From contig NZ_QPKV01000001.1 in the NCBI RefSeq assembly GCF_003339865.1, positions 1-64,000 of the forward strand: DNA of 64,000 nt, written 5' to 3'. Below, one piece after another: positions 23,597 to 32,357 of the stretch; positions within the stretch are counted from its first letter, which is position 1; each line of letters begins with the position of its first letter. The stretch comes from Pedobacter chinensis (GTDB lineage: Bacteria; Bacteroidota; Bacteroidia; Sphingobacteriales; Sphingobacteriaceae). Under the pieces are notes generated by a model. It was not told the DNA's origin. It searched no databases and was given only the letters and a program-made list of their open reading frames with translations. The translations under genes were made by a program, and so were the position numbers.

Positions 23597-25006
23597 TTAA
23601 TTTCTTTTAAAAATTGAAATGAGGTTTTTGAAGAAACTCCTGCCTTCATTATCATTAATGCCAGGCATAACATCACTGAATTGCGGATGATTTACAACAT
23701 TACCAAATTTAATTCCAATCCCCATATAAAAAGAAGCACCATTCGGGCCTTTCCCAATTTTTGCACTGTTACTTATAATTCCTCTTACCTGGCTTGCTGT
23801 TGAAAATAAGTTGTCCGTACCTCCAAAAAGCTCAAAATTTGGCGTTTGATATTTGCCTTGAAGCCCAACCATAAATATATCATTCAAATTGTAAAGCGGC
23901 GTAACGCTGGCTGATAAATTGTTATAGTTAAATGTATTTACTAAAGCAATATCGCCGCCTTTGTAAAACAGATTCTTCGAAACAATCAATCCAGGTTTAT
24001 AAAAGCCATATGTTTTTGAAACATACACATCAAGTTTAGCATTGGTAGCTGCTAAAAATTTTTTGCTTTGTTGAGAAAGTAAAAAGATATCTCTGATTTC
24101 TTCATTTGTATTGGCCTGATTAAAACCAATATCTTCTATAATTTTTTGTTGATTAATTATTGTTCTTTGGGTTTCGCTTCTCCACCATACAAAGCCCAGG
24201 TCTTTAACATTAGCCATTAAAAACAAGCCTTTTTGAGTTGTATAGTTTGTGCCAAAACTCAGCGATAATCCTGGGTTCTTGAAATTAGGAAAAAATGTTT
24301 TTTTATTGATTTCTTCGATGTCATTAAAATTGCTGGAATATGTTCCATTTACCCCAATTAACAATGAATTTGTTTCAGGGCTAATGTAAAGGTTTGATTT
24401 TTTGATATCTAAGTCATTATATAAAATACCACTCAATAAACTTGCTTTAATGCCAAATGCAAGTCTTTTATTGTAGTTTTCTCTGTAAGTGAAGCTAAAC
24501 TGATGGTAAGATTGCTGGTAACCTTTAGTGTTAAAAATATCATTTAACTCTGTGTATGCAGGAAATCTGGTATAGGTATCAAAAATGGCAAGCGTTTCAT
24601 TGGTATAGTCAACATGCGCATCCGATCTGATTTGCCATGCAAATCCCATTTCCTTTTGATATTTGTAAGATTGGAATATTCTGAATGTTGCTACGTAGAT
24701 ATTATTATTGGTGTATATGTGGTTAATTGCTCCGGTACCAATGGAAAGGCTTCTGGTATCATTAACACCTGCTTGAGTAAGTCTCCTGACTACATATTCA
24801 GCATCGCCTCTGTTTGCGCCATTTACACCGAAATAAGGCAGAAAAAAATTAGAAGAAAATCTTCTTGAGGAATCTAGTATAAAGGATTTTTGAGATGGAT
24901 TTTCAAAAGCATCGAACATTGTTTTAGTGCCAAATAAAGAATATTGTTGAGCACGTAAGGTATGAAAGCTTATAATTATTAATACAGCAAGTAAAAGTTT
25001 CTTCAT
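23597..25006 (-). CDS. DUF5723-like outer-membrane protein
   Basis: 469 residues, signal peptide ending RAQ (about 20). The rest is beta-rich with a repeating aromatic/glycine strand pattern and ends as an outer-membrane barrel (MGIGIKFG). FGTKTMFDAFENPSQKSF near the start and FFLPYFGVNGANRGDAEY fit the DUF5723 family, found near priA in Bacteroidota. The function is unknown. It lies 30 bp downstream of a membrane-anchored gene on the same strand and converges on tsaB with 2 bp between stops. Confidence 0.7.
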   Translation of the reverse strand: MKKLLLAVLIIISFHTLRAQQYSLFGTKTMFDAFENPSQKSFILDSSRRFSSNFFLPYFGVNGANRGDAEYVVRRLTQAGVNDTRSLSIGTGAINHIYTNNNIYVATFRIFQSYKYQKEMGFAWQIRSDAHVDYTNETLAIFDTYTRFPAYTELNDIFNTKGYQQSYHQFSFTYRENYNKRLAFGIKASLLSGILYNDLDIKKSNLYISPETNSLLIGVNGTYSSNFNDIEEINKKTFFPNFKNPGLSLSFGTNYTTQKGLFLMANVKDLGFVWWRSETQRTIINQQKIIEDIGFNQANTNEEIRDIFLLSQQSKKFLAATNAKLDVYVSKTYGFYKPGLIVSKNLFYKGGDIALVNTFNYNNLSASVTPLYNLNDIFMVGLQGKYQTPNFELFGGTDNLFSTASQVRGIISNSAKIGKGPNGASFYMGIGIKFGNVVNHPQFSDVMPGINDNEGRSFFKNLISIFKRN

Positions 25007-25036
25007 TTATAATTTAGTTTCTGGTCTGTTTCCTAT

Positions 25037-26605
25037 TTAACGATTGCCTAATGAATCTGGTATTTCTGATTTTAAATATTTGTTTAGAAGTAAGTTAGTA
25101 ATAAATTTATTTTTATCAGAAATCATTTGATATAGAAAAGTATCAAAGTTTCTTAAGCCGCTATCTGCCCGAAGGTGCTTATAATATTTTAATAGAACAT
25201 TACTTCTGAATATATCCTGTGATTTCTTTAAATTTATATAATAGCTAATATTTGAGGTGTTAGAAATTTGGTTTAATGCATCAAGGTATTCTGGAGTTTG
25301 AATAAGCAGTTTATTGTTTCTATAACTGTTTAAAAATGACTGAACCGTACTGGCATTATTAGCCACCACCAAAAAATTATCAATAATGGTATAATAAGGA
25401 CGACTGAAGTTTTTAAAAGGCTCTCCGAAATAACTTTGTAAGATATTTGATGATTTGAAAAGTTTAATCTCCTCATTATAGTCTGCACTCACATCAAATA
25501 AAAGTTGTTTTACTTTTTCGCCATTCACTAACTGGATGGCTCCTAACTTTTCAGCAGTACTTAATTGAAATATAGTAAACTGATTTTTTGTTTGAAGCGG
25601 GAAAATAGAATTTAAATCTGTTCTATATTCGTTTTTAATAGTATTAATGACCGTTTTAGCCCGCTCTAATTCTTTAGTGCTTTCCTGAAGTGAACTGAAT
25701 TTTTTAAACCATGATTCATAATCATCGTAAGCATAAATCACATAATTAGCCGTATTGTCTGGTAAAATGTTTTGTATGGTGGTATTTTGAGCAATGCTGC
25801 TTTCAAACAATTTCAGGTAATTGTCATTATTTTTTAGTGTTGTACTGCCATTAAAAAGAATTTTTTCCTTGCTGAAATTATAATTTAAAGCTGCAAAACT
25901 GTTTTGCTTATTTAAACAAGAAATCCCACCATTAATATTGCTCGCTAAAATATTCCTTAACAATAAAGGAGCTTGGTTAAAATTGATGTAAATATGCGCC
26001 AGAACATTTTTATTGAGCCCATTATTCTCTTTAATATATTCACTAAATGGATTCTCATTTAGCCGAATGGCAGCATCATTTATTAATTTGATAGAAGTAG
26101 ATAAAGTTATTACACGATCTTGAATGCGGGCAAAGGTTGAAAGTGTATCATTTAATTTTAACCGGTATATGTCTTTTTTAATTTCTGAAATGTATTTTTT
26201 TGATTTGATCAGAGCATTAAATTTATTGAGATCTTCATCGGGTTGAACTTCAACGGTTAGCAGAAAATTTAATGTTTTATTAGAATCAGGAAGTACGCTA
26301 ATATAAATATGCTGATCTTTAATATAACTATTAAGGGCATTATCATTAATCAATACCTCTCTTAATTGTTTCAGAAAGTTGATTTTCTCTTTTCCCAAAA
26401 CCTGTTGAATAAGATCTTGCGCCTCTATTATTTCGTAGAAACTCTTATCATTTTGAAAGGAAAATACCAGGGCAGCGTTGTTTGTTGCCGATTGTAAAGC
26501 CAAATCCTTTGCATTATTCTCCATACCTAATTTGGAGAAATATAAGTAGGCCATAAACGCAACACCTATGAACAATGCACCTAGTAAAATTATGATCTTT
26601 TTCAT
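25037..26605 (-). CDS. Conserved membrane-anchored protein of unknown function
   Basis: 522 residues. One N-terminal membrane helix (about 4-24: IIILLGALFIGVAFMAYLYF) is followed by a large periplasmic region. This has alternating helices and strands and two similar halves, seen in AALVFSFQNDKSFYEIIEA and repeated YY/NL segments. It loosely resembles DUF3352-like proteins, but this is not asserted. It pairs with the DUF5723-like barrel (30 bp apart), suggesting an envelope role. Confidence 0.65.
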   Translation of the reverse strand: MKKIIILLGALFIGVAFMAYLYFSKLGMENNAKDLALQSATNNAALVFSFQNDKSFYEIIEAQDLIQQVLGKEKINFLKQLREVLINDNALNSYIKDQHIYISVLPDSNKTLNFLLTVEVQPDEDLNKFNALIKSKKYISEIKKDIYRLKLNDTLSTFARIQDRVITLSTSIKLINDAAIRLNENPFSEYIKENNGLNKNVLAHIYINFNQAPLLLRNILASNINGGISCLNKQNSFAALNYNFSKEKILFNGSTTLKNNDNYLKLFESSIAQNTTIQNILPDNTANYVIYAYDDYESWFKKFSSLQESTKELERAKTVINTIKNEYRTDLNSIFPLQTKNQFTIFQLSTAEKLGAIQLVNGEKVKQLLFDVSADYNEEIKLFKSSNILQSYFGEPFKNFSRPYYTIIDNFLVVANNASTVQSFLNSYRNNKLLIQTPEYLDALNQISNTSNISYYINLKKSQDIFRSNVLLKYYKHLRADSGLRNFDTFLYQMISDKNKFITNLLLNKYLKSEIPDSLGNR

Positions 26606-26696
26606 TTGCTGTGCAACAAATTTAATTTATTACATTGATTAGTGAGAAGTTCTTTGTCAATTTATTAATTTAGCGATTGCTTCAAGCAAAAAACAT

Positions 26697-27083
26697 ATGA
26701 ATAAACGAATTATCCTTACTGCTTCTTTTTTTGGTGTTGTTGCTGTTTTACTCGGCGCTTTCGGCGCCCACGGCTTAAAGGCTTCAATTGATGGCCCTTC
26801 ATTAGAAATTTGGCAAAAAGGCGTTGATTACCAGTTCTATCATACATTTGCATTACTATATCTTTCCACTTTTGCCCGGTATAGAAACAAGCTCATCAAT
26901 ATAGCTTATTTCTGTTTTACTTTCGGAATCATATTATTTTCAGGCTCTTTATACTTGCTTGCTACCAGAAGTATTTTACAGTTGGATTTTATTAATCTGA
27001 TTGGTCCTTTAACTCCGATTGGAGGGCTTTTATTCGTTCTGGGTTGGATAATGCTTTTTTTTGCTGCTTTTAAAGATAAATAA
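26697..27083 (+). CDS. DUF423 membrane protein
   Basis: 128 residues with four membrane helices and the family start FGVVAVLLGAFGAHGLKA, then WQKGVDYQFYHTFALLYLS and FSGSLYLLATR. The function is unknown. Its stop shares one base with the priA start (taATG), so translation is coupled. Confidence 0.9.
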   Translation: MNKRIILTASFFGVVAVLLGAFGAHGLKASIDGPSLEIWQKGVDYQFYHTFALLYLSTFARYRNKLINIAYFCFTFGIILFSGSLYLLATRSILQLDFINLIGPLTPIGGLLFVLGWIMLFFAAFKDK

Positions 27084-29563
27084 TGAATAGTTTGGGAACT
27101 GATATTTTTACAGAAAGAGAAACACTTTTTGTTGAAGTTATTTTGCCTTTATCTTTGGCGAAAAACTATACTTATCGGGTACCTTTTGATTTAAATGATC
27201 AGATTGCGGTCGGTAAAAGGGTGGTTGTTCAATTCGGCAAGCATAAAATTTATACTGCTTTAATTAGTGGCGTATCCACTACACCACCCACTGTTTACGA
27301 GGCCAAATATATCATTGATGTTATTGATGCTGAACCTGTGGTTACTTCAACCCAGTTAAAATTCTGGAATTGGATGACGAACTATTACATGTGCAACGAA
27401 GGCGATGTAATGTCTGCTGCTTTACCGGCCAGCTTAAAATTAGCCAGTGAAACGATTCTCATTCTCCGTGAAGATTTCAGCGATGAGATTGTACTTACAG
27501 AAAAAGAAGAAATTATTATTGGAACCTTAAAAAAACAACAAAGGTTAACAGTTAATGATGTATCTAAACTTTTGGGACAGAAAACGGTGTATCCAATCAT
27601 CAATAAATTACTGGAAAAAGAATTGGTATTGGTTGCTGAAGAGGTTGTACAGAAGTACAAGCCTTTGCTGAAATCATTTGTGCTGCTGAATGATTTTTAC
27701 AGTGATCAGGAAAATTTGAAACAACTTTTTACTGTTTTAGAAAGAGCACCGAAACAATTGGATGCACTGCTTGCTTATCTTAAACTGCAAAAATCTAATC
27801 TTCCGATTGCTAAAGAACAGCTTTTAGAAGAAAGTAATTGTGGCGCGGCAGCATTAAAAGCTTTAACCGATAAGGATATTTTTATCATAATGAAGCGGCC
27901 TATAAGTCGGTTAGCTGCTCATGATGAAGAATTTAGTGTGAATTTTGAATTAAATGATGGTCAAAAGAATGCATTATCCCAAATTCAAAAATCGTTTGAA
28001 GAAAAAGATGTGGTTTTGCTTCATGGTGTAACGGCATCAGGTAAAACTCAGGTTTATATTAAACTAATTGAAGAGATTATTCAAAATACTGATGGACAAG
28101 TTTTATTCCTGTTGCCCGAAATTGCTTTAACAACGCAAATTGTAGAGCGGATCAAGCGCTACTTTGGGAGTTCAATAGGTGTTTATCACTCTAAGTTTAA
28201 TAACAGTGAGCGGGTGGAAATATGGAATAAAGTAAGAACAGGTGCTTACAAAGTAATTCTTGGTGCCCGGTCGGCAGTTTTTCTTCCATTTCAGCATTTA
28301 AAATTAATAGTGGTTGATGAGGAACACGAGCCATCCTACAAACAATACGATCCGGCGCCAAGATATCAGGCAAGGGATGCATCCATTTACTTAGCTTACC
28401 TTCATCAGGCAAAAGTTATTCTGGGCTCGGCCACGCCATCATTGGAAAGCTATTATAATGCTTTGCAGGGCAAGTATGGTCTTGTAGAAATGAAAGAAAG
28501 ATTTGGGGGTGTTCAGTTGCCAAATCAGCAGGTAGTCAGCATATCTGAAGAAACCAAAAGGAAAACCATGGTTTCTTATTTTTCCAGTGTGTTAATTAAA
28601 GATATTGATTTGGCGCTTTCAAAAAAGGAGCAGATTGTTCTTTTTCAGAACAGGCGGGGCTATGCCACCATCTTAATTTGTGCAACATGTGGTTATACAC
28701 CTAAGTGCGTAAACTGCGATGTAAGTTTAACTTATCATAAAAGCAGCGGTAAATTGCATTGTCATTATTGTGGCTATCAGCAAAGTAGTGTTAATATATG
28801 CCCCGCTTGTGGGTCTGTTCATATAGAACAAAAGGGCTTCGGAACCGAACGGATTGAGGAAGAACTTAAGCTACTATATCCAGATGTAACCATTGCCCGT
28901 CTGGACATGGACAGCACGCGAACCAAAAATGGCTTGCAGCAAATTTTAACAGATTTTCAGGAAAAGAAAACTGATGTTCTCATCGGAACTCAAATGGTGG
29001 CCAAAGGGCTGGATTTTGATAATTTGAGTTTAATAGGTGTAATAAATGCAGATACACTGCTAAGTTATCCCGATTTCAGAGCATATGAACGTAGTTTCCA
29101 GCTATTGGCGCAGGTTGCAGGTAGGGCGGGTAGGAGAGCTGATCAGGGCAATGTTTGTATCCAAACCTATGATACTGAAAACCGCATTATTAAACAGGTT
29201 GTAAATAACGATTACGAAGGGATGTATCATGACGAGATACAGGAACGCGAAAAATTTCAATATCCACCATTTTCACGTATGATTTTTCTTTATGTTAAAC
29301 ACAAAGATTCCCATGTTCTTGATCATGCCGCATTTACCTTGGCCAATATTCTTAAAGCTAAATTCGGTAAACGTGTTTTAGGACCTGAGCAACCCTTAAT
29401 CAGCCGTGTTAGAAACCTTTATATCAAGCAAATTATTATCAAAGCTGATAAACATACTGCTATCCAAAAAGTTAAAGATGCATTAAAAGAAACCTTAACT
29501 CAATTTAATGCCACAAAAGAGTTTAAAGGTGTTTTTACACAAATAGATGTTGATCCCTATTAA
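27083..29563 (+). CDS. priA: Primosomal protein N' (replication restart helicase PriA)
   Basis: 826 residues. An N-terminal DNA-binding domain (10-110; VEVILPLSLAKNYTYRVPF) and a wHTH precede Walker A GVTASGKT (315-322), Walker B VVDEEHEPSYKQ and motif III GSATPSLESYYN. A zinc-binding block has paired cysteines (about 535-580: CATCGYTPKCVNCD, CHYCGYQ, CPACGS). Then come helicase motifs (GTQMVAKGLDFDN, QVAGRAGR) and the C-terminal domain. PriA reloads the replisome at stalled forks. Confidence 0.97.
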   Translation: MNSLGTDIFTERETLFVEVILPLSLAKNYTYRVPFDLNDQIAVGKRVVVQFGKHKIYTALISGVSTTPPTVYEAKYIIDVIDAEPVVTSTQLKFWNWMTNYYMCNEGDVMSAALPASLKLASETILILREDFSDEIVLTEKEEIIIGTLKKQQRLTVNDVSKLLGQKTVYPIINKLLEKELVLVAEEVVQKYKPLLKSFVLLNDFYSDQENLKQLFTVLERAPKQLDALLAYLKLQKSNLPIAKEQLLEESNCGAAALKALTDKDIFIIMKRPISRLAAHDEEFSVNFELNDGQKNALSQIQKSFEEKDVVLLHGVTASGKTQVYIKLIEEIIQNTDGQVLFLLPEIALTTQIVERIKRYFGSSIGVYHSKFNNSERVEIWNKVRTGAYKVILGARSAVFLPFQHLKLIVVDEEHEPSYKQYDPAPRYQARDASIYLAYLHQAKVILGSATPSLESYYNALQGKYGLVEMKERFGGVQLPNQQVVSISEETKRKTMVSYFSSVLIKDIDLALSKKEQIVLFQNRRGYATILICATCGYTPKCVNCDVSLTYHKSSGKLHCHYCGYQQSSVNICPACGSVHIEQKGFGTERIEEELKLLYPDVTIARLDMDSTRTKNGLQQILTDFQEKKTDVLIGTQMVAKGLDFDNLSLIGVINADTLLSYPDFRAYERSFQLLAQVAGRAGRRADQGNVCIQTYDTENRIIKQVVNNDYEGMYHDEIQEREKFQYPPFSRMIFLYVKHKDSHVLDHAAFTLANILKAKFGKRVLGPEQPLISRVRNLYIKQIIIKADKHTAIQKVKDALKETLTQFNATKEFKGVFTQIDVDPY

Positions 29564-30237
29564 TTTTTACTGTTTAAGTTAAATTGAAGACCGGCAGAAA
29601 TTGGGTTAAGTAAAAACTCCCATTTTCTATAAGTAGTTACCGTTCTGGCCACGCCATTTGGTTCGGTAACATCCTGCTTCTCGTATGAATAATAGAAATC
29701 TAAATTACTTTCAGCAAATAGATTTAATTGGGGAATAATATTAACCTTTAATCCAATAACAGGTGTTAACACCAGGCCATTCTTAGATGCGTCAGCTGTT
29801 TGAATAATATCTCTTATTACGTTTGTTTTCGGAGTTACAGTTCCTGTAAAACGATTTGAACGGTATCCCATGTCAAAACCGAAATAAGGTTGGATCTTTG
29901 AATAGTTGAAATTCTTTTCGAAACCAATTTTAAAGGAATAATCAGTTACCTTTCCTTTCCCAATCTCGCATGTTCCACAAGTATTATCAAATTCTAAATC
30001 ATCTCGAAAATAAGTTCCGCTAATTCTATAACTAATTTGGTTGTCATTAAATTTAAGCATTATTCCGTTTCCAAACATCCTGGTGTAATCCTGAGTATTG
30101 GTTTGGTTTAAAACTTTTGGCAATTGCATAATACTAAATGCTCTTGCCGCGATTGAATAATTATAGTCTGCTCCAGTTTGAGCGAAAGTTGATAAAGAAA
30201 CACAAAAAACGAAAAAACTGAATAATATTTTCTTCAT
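29560..30237 (-). CDS. Outer-membrane beta-barrel protein
   Basis: 225 residues from the ATG of MKKILFSFFVF; the longer form starting 36 bases upstream has a poor leader. The signal peptide ends TFAQ (about 20). A small barrel follows, with strands IMLKFNDNQISYRISGTYF, KIGFEKNFNYSKIQPYFGFD and LQFNLNSKN at the C-terminus. Two cysteines (CGTCE) may form a disulfide. No specific function. Its stop overlaps the priA stop. Confidence 0.75.
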   Translation of the reverse strand: MKKILFSFFVFCVSLSTFAQTGADYNYSIAARAFSIMQLPKVLNQTNTQDYTRMFGNGIMLKFNDNQISYRISGTYFRDDLEFDNTCGTCEIGKGKVTDYSFKIGFEKNFNYSKIQPYFGFDMGYRSNRFTGTVTPKTNVIRDIIQTADASKNGLVLTPVIGLKVNIIPQLNLFAESNLDFYYSYEKQDVTEPNGVARTVTTYRKWEFLLNPISAGLQFNLNSKN

Positions 30238-30420
30238 ATATAATGATTTTCTTTTAAGATTATAAGATTTCAAAAGTAGAAATAATTCCTCAATACACGC
30301 AATTAATATTTTTAAGCCTACTTCAAATGCGAATGTTTTAGTTTTGATTTACTGTCTGTTATCTTAATGTTGATTTCTTTATCTTGTAACACCATTTTAA
30401 AAAGTTAATTTTGAGACTTC

Positions 30421-31077
30421 ATGGCCTATAAATTTGTTGATAATTACCGAGAACGTGGTGCGAGAAAAAAACTGGTTGAATTACTTAAGTCTCGTGGAAT
30501 TGAAGATGAAAACGTATTAAAAGCAATTGGTAAAGTTCCGCGTCATTTCTTTTTTGATGAAACCTTTTGGAATCAGGCTTATAAAGATATAGCCTTTCCA
30601 ATAGGTGATGGACAAACTATTTCTCAGCCTTACACGGTTGCCTATCAAAGTGAATTGTTGCACATTAAAAAAGGGGATAAGGTTTTGGAAATCGGAACCG
30701 GATCAGGATATCAGACCTGTATTTTAATGGAGCTTGGCGCTCAGGTATTTACTATAGAAAGGCAGGAAAATATATACAATAGAACCATTCAGGTTTTACC
30801 CGGGATGGGATACCGGCCGACTTTTTACTGTGGCGATGGATCAAAAGGAATTGCACAACATGCACCTTATGATAAAATCATTGTAACTGCCGGAGCCCCT
30901 TTAGTGCCCGAAGTTTTACTCAAACAATTAAAAATTGGGGGCATTTTAGTTATCCCGGTAGGAGATGAGAAAACGCAAAAAATGGTAACCGTTATCCGTG
31001 TAAATGAAACTGATTATGAAAAAATAGTTTTAGATACGTTCAGATTTGTGCCTTTAGTTGGCGATCAGGCGTGGTAA
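30421..31077 (+). CDS. pcm: Protein-L-isoaspartate O-methyltransferase
   Basis: 218 residues. Motif I (VLEIGTGSGYQTCIL, about 88-103), QTISQPYTVAYQSELL and AGAPLVPEVLLKQLK mark a PCMT. It repairs isoaspartyl residues with S-adenosylmethionine. PCMTs are usually near 210 residues. It converges on smpB, separated by a long inverted repeat. Confidence 0.95.
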   Translation: MAYKFVDNYRERGARKKLVELLKSRGIEDENVLKAIGKVPRHFFFDETFWNQAYKDIAFPIGDGQTISQPYTVAYQSELLHIKKGDKVLEIGTGSGYQTCILMELGAQVFTIERQENIYNRTIQVLPGMGYRPTFYCGDGSKGIAQHAPYDKIIVTAGAPLVPEVLLKQLKIGGILVIPVGDEKTQKMVTVIRVNETDYEKIVLDTFRFVPLVGDQAW

Positions 31078-31080
31078 TCT

Positions 31081-31200
31081 GGTTCAATGGTTCATTGGTT
31101 CATTGGTTCATTCGCTCATTGGTTCAATTGTTCATTAGTCATTGGGTTTTGATACTAATGACTAATGAACAATTGAACTAATCACTAATGAACCAATAAT
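31081..31200. terminator. Long inverted repeat between pcm and smpB, with tandem ggttcatt
   Basis: The left arm 31122-31143 (gttcaattgttcattagtca, then tt) pairs perfectly over 22 bp with the right arm 31157-31178; the loop is 13 nt. To its left lie three to four copies of ggttcatt (31081-31120). To the right is actaatgaaccaat, which pairs back to those repeats. The structure can serve as a terminator for both convergent genes. Confidence 0.8.
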
Positions 31201-31649
31201 TATCTTTTCATTGCTCTATCCAATTCACGTTTGGTATCTCTATCTTTAATACTATCACGTTTGTCAAATTCTTTTTTACCCTGAGCCAGCGCAATTTCTA
31301 TTTTAGCAAACCCTCTTTCATTGATAAAGATGCGTAAAGGCACTATTGTATAGCCTTTTTCTTCGCCTTTAAGTCTAAGTTTTCTAATCTCTTTTTTCTG
31401 AAGTAATAAAGCACGATCTCTTTTTATATCGTGGTGATAAAAAGAACTGTGGCTATATTCAGATACATGAAGATTTCTAACATAAAGGTTCCCGCCAATA
31501 AACATGCAGAAAGCATCTGTCATATTTGCCTTGCCCTGTCTTATCGCTTTTATTTCTGTTCCTAACAGCGCAATCCCGGCTACATATTTATCAAGTAAAT
31601 TGTAGTCAAAATACGCTCTTTTATTTTTGATGTTAATGTCGTTTTTCAA
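31200..31649 (-). CDS. smpB: SsrA-binding protein
   Basis: 149 residues: NKRAYFDYNLLDKYVAGIAL, LGTEIKAIRQGKANMTDAFC and NLHVSEYSHSSFYHHDIKRD are SmpB hallmarks. The C-terminal basic tail (KRDSIKDRDTKRELDRAMKR) enters the ribosome. It binds tmRNA for trans-translation; the tmRNA gene is not in this window. Confidence 0.96.
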   Translation of the reverse strand: MKNDINIKNKRAYFDYNLLDKYVAGIALLGTEIKAIRQGKANMTDAFCMFIGGNLYVRNLHVSEYSHSSFYHHDIKRDRALLLQKKEIRKLRLKGEEKGYTIVPLRIFINERGFAKIEIALAQGKKEFDKRDSIKDRDTKRELDRAMKR

Positions 31650-31873
31650 AACTTATATTATATTATTAATGGCCTATTAAGCTGTATAAAAAAATCAGCA
31701 GAAAAATGCCGGATTGCAAATATCTTAAAATTTGAGTTATAATTGTATTTTTGTTATCATTCATCATTAGCTGATGACTAATAAAATAGAATATTCATCT
31801 GTTTGTAAAAGCTAAAAGATATCTTATTCCGTTAACATTAATTATTTATGTTTGATTTTTTTAAACATCAAAA

Positions 31874-32353
31874 ATGAAAATCAGAAGCCTTCTTTTAATT
31901 CTTTTAATTGCCACCATTCATCAAACTAAAGCCCAGCAGCCAACGCTTTTGCCTCAATTTACTTTCTTTAAACTGGATGGTAAGGCATTTTCAAATAAAG
32001 ATTTGGTACAAGGTAAAAACAATCTTTTTATGCTGTTTGATTGTACCTGTGAACATTGTCAGCGAGAGGCTAATTTGCTGAATATCAATTATAATCAATT
32101 TAAAGATGTGAATATTTACATGGTCACTTTAGATGAAGCTTATATTATTCCCCAGTTTTTTAATTCGTACGCAAAGGGCTTAAATACCAAACCGAATGTA
32201 ACCATTCTTCAGGATAAAAATCATCTGTTTATTCCTGCTTTCCTGCCAAAAATGTATCCCGCAATGTATTTGTATTCACCAGCGGGAAAACTTTTAATGT
32301 ATAATGCTGGTGACGGTGGAACTAAAAAAATAATGAAAGTACTTAATAAGTAA
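31874..32353 (+). CDS. Periplasmic thioredoxin-like protein
   Basis: 159 residues, signal peptide ending TKAQ (about 20). Thioredoxin fold: FTFFKLDGKAFSNKDL, then DCTCEHC with a CEHC pair (Cys59/Cys62; Cys57 precedes it), and the cis-Pro region MYPAMYLYSPAGKLL. It resembles TlpA/redoxin members. It has no close partner. Confidence 0.8.
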   Translation: MKIRSLLLILLIATIHQTKAQQPTLLPQFTFFKLDGKAFSNKDLVQGKNNLFMLFDCTCEHCQREANLLNINYNQFKDVNIYMVTLDEAYIIPQFFNSYAKGLNTKPNVTILQDKNHLFIPAFLPKMYPAMYLYSPAGKLLMYNAGDGGTKKIMKVLNK

Positions 32354-32357
32354 CTCA

